Positions 39,612 to 47,112 of a stretch of DNA of 47,112 bases are shown one piece after another. The notes under the pieces are model-generated. The model was not told the DNA's origin, did not search any database, and saw only the letters and a list, made by a program, of their open reading frames with translations. The position numbers and the translations under genes are program-made. Positions within the stretch are counted from its first letter, which is position 1, and each line of letters starts with the position of its first letter. The stretch is from Ralstonia pickettii (GTDB lineage Bacteria > Pseudomonadota > Gammaproteobacteria > Burkholderiales > Burkholderiaceae): positions 1 through 47,112 of the forward strand of contig NZ_MCGB01000109.1 in the NCBI RefSeq assembly GCF_001699815.1, given 5' to 3'.

Positions 39612-39833
39612 ATGCCAATTCAGGAAGTGACACATGGCGCGCATGTCATCTTCGTTGATCCGCTGCAACGCGATGATCATCGCTGGACGGCCCGTTTCCA
39701 GATCTGTCGCGCCGGCCACATCATCTGTGACTGGGAAAACGTTGAGATGCCCGAGGGCTTCATCTCCGCCCAGCTCGCCTTGAGTGCGAGTGTGCTGCTG
39801 GCCGACCACCGTTTGTCGAGCTTGCCGCATTAG
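39612..39833 (+). CDS. Small uncharacterised protein
   Basis: 73 residues from the ATG at 39612, with GGGGAA upstream and a strong terminator directly after. Composition is balanced, with a likely beta-rich fold: IQEVTHGAHVIFVDPLQRDDHRWTARFQICRAGHII, then CDWENVEMPEGFISA. No signal peptide or membrane helix. It resembles short conserved proteins annotated as hypothetical in Ralstonia, but I cannot name the family. The isolated gene with its own terminator argues that it is expressed. Confidence 0.65.
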   Translation: MPIQEVTHGAHVIFVDPLQRDDHRWTARFQICRAGHIICDWENVEMPEGFISAQLALSASVLLADHRLSSLPH

Positions 39834-39850
39834 CATCCACCTCCACAAAG

Positions 39851-39876
39851 CGCCCGCCGAGCCTGCGGGCGTTTTT
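39851..39876 (+). terminator. Intrinsic terminator
   Basis: CGCCCGC (39851-39857) pairs with GCGGGCG (39865-39871) over a seven-base loop and is followed immediately by five T residues. It lies 17 bases after the small gene ending at 39833. Confidence 0.8.
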
Positions 39877-40056
39877 GTCAGCACGTCTGGCGTGATTCCA
39901 TCAAGCTGTTGTGATTCGCTCATCGCGCGCAAGCGACCGTTTGCGCCGCGGCATCCACACTTCGTCGCAAGACCGCTGACTGGCGCTCAGTGTCCGCCTA
40001 CATTGCCTCCTGACCGCCGGCCTGCCAACGCATCGCCGGCCATTCAGGAGACTTTC

Positions 40057-40497
40057 ATGAGTGCCATGTTTGCTCTGCCGCGCGTTGCGCTGGCCCTGAT
40101 GTTGGCGACGCTTGCCGCAAGTGTGTCCGCAGCCACGCTCACGGTGGTGGTGGAGGGCGCGCAAGGGCGCCAGGGCGCCGTGCGTGCCGCACTGTTCCGC
40201 GACGCCGCCGGCTGGCTCAAGCCCGATTCCGCCATCCGCGCCGACATTGCTGCGCTTGATAGCGTGTCGGGCGCGAGCGTTACCTTCGTCTATCCGGATC
40301 TGCCGGCGGGGCGCTATGCGTTGTCGGTCTTTCATGACACCAACAACGACGGCAAACTCGGCACCAACCCGGCCGGCATTCCCGTCGAGCCCTACGGCTT
40401 CAGCCGCGATGCGCGCGGCCGCTTCGGTCCGCCCGCATTTGACGATGCCGCCATCGACGTGCAGGGCGACCAGCGCGTGACGATTCACTTGCATTGA
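40057..40497 (+). CDS. DUF2141 family secreted protein
   Basis: 146 residues from the ATG at 40057, with CAGGAG upstream. A signal peptide (about 1-25) precedes the DUF2141 domain: ATLTVVVEGAQGRQGAVRAALF, then FVYPDLPAGRYALSVFHDTNNDGKLGTNPAGIPVEPYGFSRDARG. The D-x-N-x-D-G acidic loop recalls a calcium site and the fold is a small beta sandwich. The gene is 19 bases upstream of the carotenoid oxygenase, and the DUF2141/carotenoid-oxygenase pairing suggests joint function. Exact role unknown. Confidence 0.85.
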   Translation: MSAMFALPRVALALMLATLAASVSAATLTVVVEGAQGRQGAVRAALFRDAAGWLKPDSAIRADIAALDSVSGASVTFVYPDLPAGRYALSVFHDTNNDGKLGTNPAGIPVEPYGFSRDARGRFGPPAFDDAAIDVQGDQRVTIHLH

Positions 40498-40516
40498 TCT
40501 TGAGCGAGGCCCCGTC

Positions 40517-42043
40517 ATGCAACGCCGATCCTTCATTGCGGCCCTGGGCGCCGCACCGTTTGGCTTGACCCTGACCGATGTAATGGCCGCCACCCCGGAC
40601 CCATGGGCTGCGGGGTTTGCAGCGGCGCGCGCGCAGTATCCGTGGCTGGCGGGCTACCAGGGCGTCAGCGCCGACATGCCGACTCGCGCGCTGAAGGTGG
40701 AAGGCAGGTTCCCGCCCGCGTTGCACGGCGCGTTCTACCGAAATGGCCCCGCGCGGCATGAGATCGGCGGCGTGCGTTATCACCACCTGTTTGATGGCGA
40801 CGGCATGATCCAGCGCTACGACATCAGCGAGCAGGGCGTAACGCACCGCGGCGTGTTCGTGCGCACTGACAAGTTTGTCGCCGACACCGCCGCCGGCCGG
40901 CCGTTGCGCGCGACGTTCGGCACCGCCAACCCCGACATGGAGCCGGTCGCTTCGCCCGACAGCATCAATGTGGCCAACACCAGCCTGGTGATGCATGGCG
41001 ACGAGATGCTCGCGCTGTGGGAAGGTGGCTCGGCCACGCGTGTCGATCCGGATTCTCTGCGTACGCTGGGAGTGCAGACCTGGCGCGACGACTACAAGGG
41101 CATGCCGTTCTCCGCCCACCCCAAGGTCGAGCCCGACGGCACGCTGTGGAATTTTGGCGTGAGCAGCGCGGCTGGTCTGCTGACTGTCTACTGCGTGGGC
41201 GCGGACGCTGCGCTCAAGCGTGTGGAATCGGTCAACGTTCCGGACGTGGCGATGGTGCATGACTTTGCCGTGACGCAGCGCCACCTGGTGTTTCTGCTGC
41301 CTCCGTTCGTGTACGACGTTGAACGCTCGCACGCCGGCATGTCGTTTCTCGATTCCCATGTCTGGCGGCCGGAGCTGGGCATGCGCGTGCTGGTGCTGGA
41401 TAAGGACGACATCACGCGCATGCGCTGGCTGAAGTTGCCGGAGGGCTTTGTGTTCCACCTGGGCAATGCTTGGTCGTCGCCGGATGGGCAGGAGATCCAC
41501 CTCGATTACCTTCGCTCGGACGATGCCTCGGTCGTCATCACGTCGCTGCGTGAATTGATGCGTGGGCAGATTCGCCCGTCGCCGGGCGCGCGCCTCACGC
41601 AAGTGCAACTGAACCTGCGAACAGGTCGGGCTGAGCAGTTCAGCACCGCGCATGTGGCCGAATTCCCGAAGATCGACACGCGGCGCACCGCGCAGCGTCA
41701 TCGTGCGCTGTTCATGGTGGCCCACACGGCGCCATTGTCGAATGGAAGCCCGCACGCGCTGCACGGCTTCGACACGGTCATGCGCGTCGATACGGATTCA
41801 GGGCAGGCCGAGCAATACCGCTTCGGGCACCGCACGCTGGTGGAAGAACACGTGTTCGTGCCGGCATCGGCCAGCGCCCGTGAAGGCGAGGGCTGGTTGA
41901 TCGGTACGGTGTTCGATGTGGATGCCGGCTGTACGAGGCTGACGGCGTTCGATGCACAGCATGTTGCCGCAGGGCCCGTCGCCACGGCAAGCCTGAACGG
42001 CGTGGCGCCGCTCGGCCTGCATGGATTGTTTCGCGCGGCTTAA
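40517..42043 (+). CDS. Carotenoid oxygenase (RPE65/CCO family), exported
   Basis: 508 residues. The first 25 residues (QRRSFIAALGAAPFGLTLTDVMAA) look like a Tat-type export signal. The seven-bladed propeller of carotenoid cleavage oxygenases follows: FYRNGPARHEIGG, HLFDGDGMIQRY, then the four iron-binding histidines in SAHPKVEPDG, MVHDFAVTQRHLV, FVFHLGNAW and the C-terminal GLHGLFRA. The enzyme family cleaves double bonds of carotenoids or stilbenes with O2. An exported member is unusual because most act in the cytoplasm. It forms an operon with the DUF2141 gene; the M20 peptidase converges on it. Confidence 0.9.
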   Translation: MQRRSFIAALGAAPFGLTLTDVMAATPDPWAAGFAAARAQYPWLAGYQGVSADMPTRALKVEGRFPPALHGAFYRNGPARHEIGGVRYHHLFDGDGMIQRYDISEQGVTHRGVFVRTDKFVADTAAGRPLRATFGTANPDMEPVASPDSINVANTSLVMHGDEMLALWEGGSATRVDPDSLRTLGVQTWRDDYKGMPFSAHPKVEPDGTLWNFGVSSAAGLLTVYCVGADAALKRVESVNVPDVAMVHDFAVTQRHLVFLLPPFVYDVERSHAGMSFLDSHVWRPELGMRVLVLDKDDITRMRWLKLPEGFVFHLGNAWSSPDGQEIHLDYLRSDDASVVITSLRELMRGQIRPSPGARLTQVQLNLRTGRAEQFSTAHVAEFPKIDTRRTAQRHRALFMVAHTAPLSNGSPHALHGFDTVMRVDTDSGQAEQYRFGHRTLVEEHVFVPASASAREGEGWLIGTVFDVDAGCTRLTAFDAQHVAAGPVATASLNGVAPLGLHGLFRAA

Positions 42044-42055
42044 AGCGGCCGCCTG

Positions 42056-43627
42056 TCAGAGCGGGTGCGTCAGCAGGCCGTAGATCGTCCGCACGCCGCC
42101 CACGTAGTTGCCCATCCGCAGGTTCTCATTCGCGGCATGCTGGTTGTTATCGGCATTGACCAGAGGAATGATCGCGAACGGCACCTGCAGCACGCCAACG
42201 ATTTCCGCCGTGGGCACCGTCCCGCCCATCATGCGGATGCGGACCGGCGCCGGGTTCGCACCAAAGGTGTCGGTCAGCGACCTGTAGGCCCATGTGCCCA
42301 CAGCCGAGTCGATCGGTGAACCCGCGGCATCCGCGCCCTCGCTCTGATACGTGAACGTGGCGAGCTTGTCGTAGCGGCTGCGCTCTTCGTCGGTCGGGGC
42401 GTTCTTGACGAGGTGGTAGCCCTGGCGCTCGATGTGCCGCTCGATCAGCTTGCCGAGGTAGGCCGCGCTGGAGTCTGGCGTGGTTCGCAGGTCCAGTTCG
42501 GCGACGGCCTTGTCGGGCACGATGTTCGCCACCTTGTCGCCCACCGCTGCAGAGGCCATGCCGCGCACGTTCAATGACGGGTACTGCATCGCTTCCTGGT
42601 AGTTGGCCCCGACCTTGTCGGCATGCGCAATGCCCAGGCGCTTGTTGAGCGCTGCCTGGTCGTCGGGCACGGCAGCCATGATCTTGCGGTCGGCCTCGCT
42701 GATCTTCACGTGGTCGTAATAGCCTGGCACCGTCACGCGGCCCGCGTCGTTCTTCATCGATGCCAGCAGGTTGGCCAACTGCTGGGCCGGATTGCGGGCG
42801 TAGTTGCCGTAGTGCCCGCTGTGCAGCGGCACCTTGGCCCCGTAGACGGTGAGCCTCGCTTCGGCTGCACCGCGGTTACCAAAGACCAGCGTTGGCAGGT
42901 TGCTCGCATGCATGGGGCCGTCGTGGATGACGATGGCGTCGCAGCGCAGCAGCTCGCGGTTTGCCTGCATGACCTTGCTGATCGACGGCGAGCCTTTCTC
43001 CTCCTCGCTGTCGAGAATGATCTTGACGTTGACGGCCGGCTGGGCGCCGCTGGCCTTCAGTGCGTCGATGGCGGCCAGCATCATCATGATCGGGCCCTTG
43101 TCGTCGGCGGACGATCGGCCGAATACGCGCCATTCCGGATCCAGTGGGCCGCTGAAAAGCTGCGCCGCGTCGATCTCTTCCCAGTCGCCTTGTGCGGTCT
43201 TGTGCTTGAGCACGGGCGTCCATGGACTCTTCTGCGCCCACTGCGCGGGAATCACTGGCTGGCCGTCGAGGTGCATGTAGAACAGCACCGTCTTGCGTCC
43301 GGCATCCGGGTTCGGCAGCTCGGCGTAGAGCATCGGTTTGCCGTTGTTCGCCAACTGTTTTGTTGTGAAGCCGCGCTTGCGGAACGCCTGCTCCAGCCAA
43401 TCGGCATTCTTGCGGACATCCTCCGGCACGATGGCGTCGTTGGGCAGGGAGAGCAGTTGAAAGTATTCGCGGTACGTTGCCTGGGCATGGCGTTCGGCGT
43501 CTGCCGAAGACAGTTCAGCGGCGCCGGCCAGGCCAGTGGCACCCAGCATGAGAGCCGGCACGAGGACCCGGAGGCGATGCGACGCGCGGTGCGCAGTAGT
43601 TTGACGGGCTGCTGGCTGAAGGGGCAT
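42056..43627 (-). CDS. Secreted M20 family metallopeptidase
   Basis: 523 residues from the ATG at 43627, which has GGAG seven bases upstream and starts the signal peptide; in-frame ATGs at 43690 and 43726 would place 21-33 polar residues before it. The signal (RLRVLVPALMLGATGLAGAAE) precedes the M20 zinc dipeptidase. MHLDGQPVIP, GRSSADDKGPIMMMLAA, ILDSEEEKGSPS, AIVIHDGPM and a final NQHAANENLRMG supply metal ligands and the catalytic Glu. The dimerisation lid (PLHSGHYGNYARNPAQQL) is inserted. It should remove amino acids from peptides or cleave dipeptides in the periplasm. It is divergent from the LysR gene that probably regulates it. Confidence 0.88.
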   Translation of the reverse strand: MPLQPAARQTTAHRASHRLRVLVPALMLGATGLAGAAELSSADAERHAQATYREYFQLLSLPNDAIVPEDVRKNADWLEQAFRKRGFTTKQLANNGKPMLYAELPNPDAGRKTVLFYMHLDGQPVIPAQWAQKSPWTPVLKHKTAQGDWEEIDAAQLFSGPLDPEWRVFGRSSADDKGPIMMMLAAIDALKASGAQPAVNVKIILDSEEEKGSPSISKVMQANRELLRCDAIVIHDGPMHASNLPTLVFGNRGAAEARLTVYGAKVPLHSGHYGNYARNPAQQLANLLASMKNDAGRVTVPGYYDHVKISEADRKIMAAVPDDQAALNKRLGIAHADKVGANYQEAMQYPSLNVRGMASAAVGDKVANIVPDKAVAELDLRTTPDSSAAYLGKLIERHIERQGYHLVKNAPTDEERSRYDKLATFTYQSEGADAAGSPIDSAVGTWAYRSLTDTFGANPAPVRIRMMGGTVPTAEIVGVLQVPFAIIPLVNADNNQHAANENLRMGNYVGGVRTIYGLLTHPL

Positions 43628-43709
43628 CTGGACACTCCGCTGGTCGAACAGTTCCGGGTGAGTGTGCGCATACCACACCTTTTTGACCATTAGAATTTTC
43701 TTGGGATAT

Positions 43710-43728
43710 CTTTGCGTTTTCTGCAAAG
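43710..43728. promoter_or_regulatory. LysR-type operator upstream of the peptidase and LysR genes
   Basis: CTTTGC (43710-43715) and GCAAAG (43723-43728) form an inverted repeat with a seven-base spacer, matching the T-N11-A LysR-box format. It lies between the divergent starts at 43627 and 43758. Confidence 0.55.
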
Positions 43729-43757
43729 CAAAAAGGCCCCCTGCGCCTACGTCGCCT

Positions 43758-44675
43758 ATGTCATCTCATCGCCTGCAGGAGACGTCCCTCCGCTATTTTC
43801 TGGAGGTTGTGCGCAGCGGTTCATTGACGGAGGCGGCCGCGCGCCTGCACGTCAGCGCGTCCGCCATCAGCCGGCAAGTGGCGATGCTTGAAGAGCTGCT
43901 GGGCGTGCCGCTGTTCGAGCGGCAATCGCGTGGCATGCGGCCCAGCGCAGCAGGCGAGCTGCTTGCCGCGCACGCGCTGCGCGGGGCGCTGGAGGCAGAG
44001 CGCGTGGTCTCGGATATTCAGGGCCTGCAAGGGCTGCAGCGCGGCCGTGTGCGCATTGCGTGCTCCGATGGCTTTGCGATCGAGTTTGTGCCGCGCGCCA
44101 TCGTGGCGTTTCGCGAGCGGCATCCCGGCATTCAGTTCGACCTGCGCGCCGAAGAGCCCATGCGCGTGACCGAGGCCGTCTTGCGTGGCGACGTGGACAT
44201 CGGCCTGACCTACAGCCGCGCCGCCGTGCACGGCATTCGCGTGGCGTATCAGCAGCGTGGCTCAGTGTTTGCCATCATGCGGCCCGACCACCCGCTGGCG
44301 AAGTTCAACAGCGTGACGCTGGCGCAGATGCACCCGTTTCCGATTGCGCTTTCGGGGCCGGACAACACGGTGCGCCAATTGTTCGACATGGGCTGCAGTC
44401 AGCGCGGGCTCGTGTTCGAGCCGGTGCTGGTCAGCAACCGCTTCGATGGGCTGTTGAGTTTCGTGCTGCAAGGCGGCGGCTTGGGCATCGCGGGGGAGAT
44501 CACGGTGCGCGAGCGCGTGCAGCGCGGTGAGCTGCATGCCGCGGAGATCCGCGAGCGCGGCATGCGCGGGCGGACGGTAGAACTGCAGATCCTGGCGGGG
44601 CGCACCTTGCCCGAGGTGGTGCGGGTGTTTCTGGACTTCCTGCGCGAGGCGCTGCCGGAGCAGCCCCCGCGCTAA
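43758..44675 (+). CDS. LysR-family transcriptional regulator
   Basis: 305 residues from the ATG at 43758; earlier in-frame starts give a Cys/Pro-rich extension with no homology. The helix-turn-helix is SLRYFLEVVRSGSLTEAAARLHVSASAISRQVAMLEELLG, followed by a substrate-binding-like domain with FAIEFVPRAIVAFRERHPGIQFDLR and GDVDIGLTYS. Normal length. Divergent from the M20 peptidase with a LysR box between them, so it probably controls the peptidase gene in response to an unknown ligand. The AMP nucleosidase gene converges from the other side. Confidence 0.9.
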   Translation: MSSHRLQETSLRYFLEVVRSGSLTEAAARLHVSASAISRQVAMLEELLGVPLFERQSRGMRPSAAGELLAAHALRGALEAERVVSDIQGLQGLQRGRVRIACSDGFAIEFVPRAIVAFRERHPGIQFDLRAEEPMRVTEAVLRGDVDIGLTYSRAAVHGIRVAYQQRGSVFAIMRPDHPLAKFNSVTLAQMHPFPIALSGPDNTVRQLFDMGCSQRGLVFEPVLVSNRFDGLLSFVLQGGGLGIAGEITVRERVQRGELHAAEIRERGMRGRTVELQILAGRTLPEVVRVFLDFLREALPEQPPR

Positions 44676-44691
44676 CCGGTGCTCACCCGCG

Positions 44692-46173
44692 CTATCGGAA
44701 CGCGGGTTCGTCAAAGCTGCGCAGCTTGCGCGAGTGCAGCGCTTCAACGCCGCTTTCGCGCAACAGGCGCACGGCCTCCATGCCGATGTCCAAGTGCTGG
44801 CTCACGCGCTGGCGGTAGAACAGGTTGGCCATGCCGCGCAGCTTCAGTTCGCCATGCAGCGGCTTGTCGGACACGCACAGCAGGGTGCCGTAGGGCACGC
44901 GCAGGCGGAAGCCGTTGGCGGCAATGGTCGCGCTTTCCATGTCGATGGCAATCGCGCGCGACTGGTTGAAGCGGCTGTACAGCGCCTGGTACTTCAGCTC
45001 CCAGTTGCGGTCGTCGGTGGAGACCACCGTGCCGGTGCGCATGCGTGACTTCATGTCGGCGCCGGACAGCCCCGTGATGCGCGCCACCGCTTCCTGCAGC
45101 GCCACCTGAATCTCGGCGATGGGCGGCACGGGCACCCATGGCGGCAGATCTTGGTCTAGCACGTGGTCGTCGCGCACATAGGCGTGGGCGAGCACGTAGT
45201 CGCCCAACTGCTGTGAACGCCGCAGGCCGCCGCAGTGGCCGATCATCATCCAGCAGTGCGGACGCAGCACGGCCAGATGATCGGTGATGGTCTTGGCATT
45301 GGACGGGCCCACACCGATGTTCACCAGCGTCACGCCCAGGCGGTCTTCGCGCACCAAATGGTAGGCGGGCATCTGCGGGAGACCCTTGATGCGGTGGGAG
45401 TCGTCAGGCGCCGGGGTGCCGAGTTCGTGTTCGGTGTCGCCGGGCTCGACAAAGCGGATGTAGCCTTCGTCGTTGCCGTCTTCCATCAGCTTGCGGCCGA
45501 GGGCGGCAAACTCATCGACGTAGCGCTGGTAGTTGGTGAACAGCACGAAGCGCTGGAAATGCTTCGGATGCGTGGCGGTGTAGTGGTACAGGCGCTGCAG
45601 GGCCAGGTCGACCCGCTCGGCCGTGAACATCGACAGAGGCTGCGGTTCGTCGCCGATGGGGCGGTACGTGCCGTTGGCAATGGAGTCGTCGATCTGCGCG
45701 AGGTCGGGCAGCGTAAACGCGCCGCCCAACGCGCGCGCCTGTTCGGGCGTGATGTCCACGGTGGACGCCTCCACCACGAACGGCAGCGGGATCGGCCGGT
45801 TGCTCACACCCACCACGACGGGGCTGTTGTGATAGTGCAGCAGCCGCTCGATCTGCACGCGGTAGTAGTCGCGGAAGAGGTCCGGCCGCGTGAGCGTCGT
45901 GCCGTACACGCCCGGATACGCCACTGTGCCCCATGCCGGCCGCGCGTCGCTCACCAGCGTTTTCGGGTCGACGGTGATGCCGAGGTAGGGGTAGCAGGCG
46001 GACAGGTCTTCGCTGCAATCCTCGCCACGCGCAAAGGCGTGGAAGCGATCGCGAACCGCCTGCGCAGAGCGCTCGTAGATGGCGGTGATGCGCTCGACGG
46101 CGGTATTGGCGTCGGTACAGATCGCCAGGTCGTGCGCAGGATAGAGATGGGCGGTGGCGCGGGTATCGGTCAT
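44692..46173 (-). CDS. amn: AMP nucleosidase
   Basis: 493 residues from the ATG at 46173, near the E. coli length of 484. The N-terminal AMN regulatory domain holds LSACYPYLGITVD and TLTRPDLFRDYYRVQIERLL. The C-terminal nucleosidase domain has VTLVNIGVGPSNAKTITDHLAVLRPHCWMMIGHCGGLR, RTGTVVSTDDRNWEL and AIDMESATIAANGFRLRVPYGTLLCVSDKPLHGE with the catalytic Asp and Met-Glu ribose motif. It cleaves AMP to adenine and ribose 5-phosphate, in the cytoplasm, regulating adenylate levels. The reading frame stays open upstream of the ATG into the ABC permease gene, but that is a different protein. Confidence 0.92.
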   Translation of the reverse strand: MTDTRATAHLYPAHDLAICTDANTAVERITAIYERSAQAVRDRFHAFARGEDCSEDLSACYPYLGITVDPKTLVSDARPAWGTVAYPGVYGTTLTRPDLFRDYYRVQIERLLHYHNSPVVVGVSNRPIPLPFVVEASTVDITPEQARALGGAFTLPDLAQIDDSIANGTYRPIGDEPQPLSMFTAERVDLALQRLYHYTATHPKHFQRFVLFTNYQRYVDEFAALGRKLMEDGNDEGYIRFVEPGDTEHELGTPAPDDSHRIKGLPQMPAYHLVREDRLGVTLVNIGVGPSNAKTITDHLAVLRPHCWMMIGHCGGLRRSQQLGDYVLAHAYVRDDHVLDQDLPPWVPVPPIAEIQVALQEAVARITGLSGADMKSRMRTGTVVSTDDRNWELKYQALYSRFNQSRAIAIDMESATIAANGFRLRVPYGTLLCVSDKPLHGELKLRGMANLFYRQRVSQHLDIGMEAVRLLRESGVEALHSRKLRSFDEPAFR

Positions 46174-46220
46174 GTTCTCGATGATACCGACGTTTTGTGA
46201 AGCCAAGATAGCGGTGTGGC

Positions 46221-46994
46221 TCAAGTCACGGCATCTGAAACAGGGCGTTCGCGCCAGCGCAAAAAGCGTTGCCAGGTCGACATGTGGTCCGGTTGCGCCG
46301 CAGGCGTGCGGGGGCCTGCGCGCAACCAATTGGGCAAGGCCTCGATGCCGGTGCACAGCAGGAAATACAGTACGGCCACCGCGCCGAACACCTCGGCCGG
46401 GTAGGCCACCGTGCGGCTGTTGACCTGGCTGGCGGCGGTGGACAGTTCCACCACGCCCACGATATACGCCAGCGATGTGTCCTTGACCGTCGATACCCAT
46501 TGGTTGGCGAGTGACGGCAGCATGATGCGCCACGCCTGCGGCAGCACCACGGTCAGCAGCGCCTGTGGGGGCGACATGCCCAGCGCCAGTGCCGCATTGC
46601 GCTGCCCGGCACCGACGGCACGCAAGCCGGCTTCCATGCTTTGGGTGATGTAGGCCGCGCCCACGGCGGCAAGTGCAGCGACCACCGTGGCGGTTTCCGG
46701 CACCGACACGCCCAGGGCCATGGGGATCAGAAAGTACGCCCAGAACATCAGCATGAGTACCGGGATAGCCCGCAGCGTGGCCAGCAGCCCGCGTAGCAGG
46801 CGCGCCAACCGGCGCAAGCCCGGCGTGGCGTCGAGCCTGTCCAGCAACAGCGCACAACCGACGCCCGCTGCCGTGGCCATCACGCAGGCCCACAGCGCCA
46901 TCCACAACGTGAGCGCCGCCCCGGCCAGCGGACCATTCGGATACGGTCCGATCAGCAGGTAACGCAGGTGCAGGAGCACGGCTTCCGTCGTCAC
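46221..46994 (-). CDS. Polar amino-acid ABC transporter permease
   Basis: 257 residues from a GTG at 46994, chosen because GGAG lies seven bases upstream and the stop of the preceding permease overlaps it (GTGA). The domain has five or six membrane helices and the ABC-permease coupling loop NAALALGMSPPQALLTVVLPQAWR. GAALTLWMALWACVMATAAGVG at the start and PSLANQWVSTVKDTSLAYIVGVVEL afterwards identify the HisM/GltK-type polar amino-acid family. It pairs with the upstream permease to form the membrane channel; the ATPase and binding protein are presumably outside the window. Confidence 0.9.
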   Translation of the reverse strand: MTTEAVLLHLRYLLIGPYPNGPLAGAALTLWMALWACVMATAAGVGCALLLDRLDATPGLRRLARLLRGLLATLRAIPVLMLMFWAYFLIPMALGVSVPETATVVAALAAVGAAYITQSMEAGLRAVGAGQRNAALALGMSPPQALLTVVLPQAWRIMLPSLANQWVSTVKDTSLAYIVGVVELSTAASQVNSRTVAYPAEVFGAVAVLYFLLCTGIEALPNWLRAGPRTPAAQPDHMSTWQRFLRWRERPVSDAVT

Positions 46995-47112
46995 GCGGGG
47001 GCTCCGTCCGGTAGCGTCGATGTCGATGTCCAGCCAAGCCGCCGCAGCACGCGGGGCGCCACCCATTGCAGCAACAGAATCACTCCGGCATACAGCACGG
47101 TTGCCACGGCAA
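46991..47112 (-). CDS. Polar amino-acid ABC transporter permease, 3' end only
   Basis: The last 39 residues of a permease are visible: AVATVLYAGVILLLQWVAPRVLRRLGW, a final membrane helix with a basic C-terminal end, then a polar tail to TGA. The stop codon overlaps the GTG of the next permease by GTGA, so the two are translationally coupled. The rest lies outside the window. The GltJ-type pairing is inferred from position. Confidence 0.75.
   Translation of the reverse strand, partial: AVATVLYAGVILLLQWVAPRVLRRLGWTSTSTLPDGAPA

Noticed and set aside
44692-47037. A 781-codon open frame on the minus strand
   Set aside because: Only the part from 46173 down is AMP nucleosidase. Upstream the frame runs antiparallel or out of phase with a real ABC permease and has no homology.
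1-47112. CRISPR arrays, tRNA or rRNA genes, insertion sequences and integrases
   Set aside because: None was found by reading both strands: no spaced direct-repeat array, no transposase-like protein and no recognisable tRNA cloverleaf. A dedicated tRNAscan or ISfinder run would be more sensitive.

Overview
The window is a GC-rich, gene-dense bacterial chromosome segment that looks betaproteobacterial, most like Ralstonia or a close Burkholderiales relative. That placement is inferred from the DUF2242 lipoprotein, the gene repertoire and codon use; no rRNA, tRNA or taxonomic marker is present to prove it. There is no CRISPR array, transposase or integrase. About 47 intact or window-cut protein genes are supported, together with eight decayed gene remnants, which is a high density of pseudogenes.

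Layout. 1-1242: a window-cut DUF2242 lipoprotein gene and a broken metallophosphoesterase. 1586-6101: an accessory region holding a membrane-anchored Mrr-type nuclease, then an AT-richer block with a decayed SF2 helicase, an unrecognised 166-residue protein and an Apea-like HEPN protein, then a small unknown gene. This is the best candidate for a little-described defence system. 6438-14073: a frameshifted LuxR remnant, a FUSC membrane protein, a PTS-EIIC/EAL fusion, a secreted protein, a thioesterase/hydrolase remnant beside an orphan degenerate antitoxin, a DMT exporter and an orphan MASE4 sensor domain. 14338-22521: metabolic and regulatory genes: enoyl-CoA hydratase, a haloalkane-dehalogenase-like hydrolase facing its HxlR regulator across a 12-bp inverted repeat, a GlxA regulator facing an isonitrile hydratase, an MTA/SAH nucleosidase, an LprI-like protein, a c-type cytochrome and DUF1697, interrupted by remnants of DUF72 and of a MocR/PfpI pair.

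22721-32575: a glycine-zipper protein, a flavin disulfide reductase, a ChaA antiporter, a spherulin-4-type secreted protein behind a cyclic-di-GMP-I (GEMM) riboswitch, a LysR/quinone-reductase pair, a TauE/SafE exporter, a carboxymuconolactone decarboxylase-like protein, an alpha/beta hydrolase, an inverted pair of DnaA boxes and an acyl-CoA thioesterase. 32750-37198: a copper-handling cluster of a Cys/His-rich protein, a His-rich protein, a TolC-type lipoprotein, a two-domain multicopper oxidase, a cupredoxin and a CusF-like protein, without RND pump genes. 37589-47112: a GT90 glycosyltransferase of lower GC, a PhyH dioxygenase, small proteins, DUF2141, a carotenoid oxygenase, an M20 peptidase facing a LysR regulator, AMP nucleosidase and two overlapping amino-acid ABC permeases, the last cut by the window end.

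Themes. Cyclic-di-GMP appears three times: an apparently catalytic EAL domain fused to a sugar permease, an orphan MASE4 sensor domain and a riboswitch controlling a predicted exopolysaccharide hydrolase. Three PfpI/DJ-1-type genes, one of them a remnant, lie within 3.6 kb. Several divergent regulator/target pairs have a visible inverted repeat between them.
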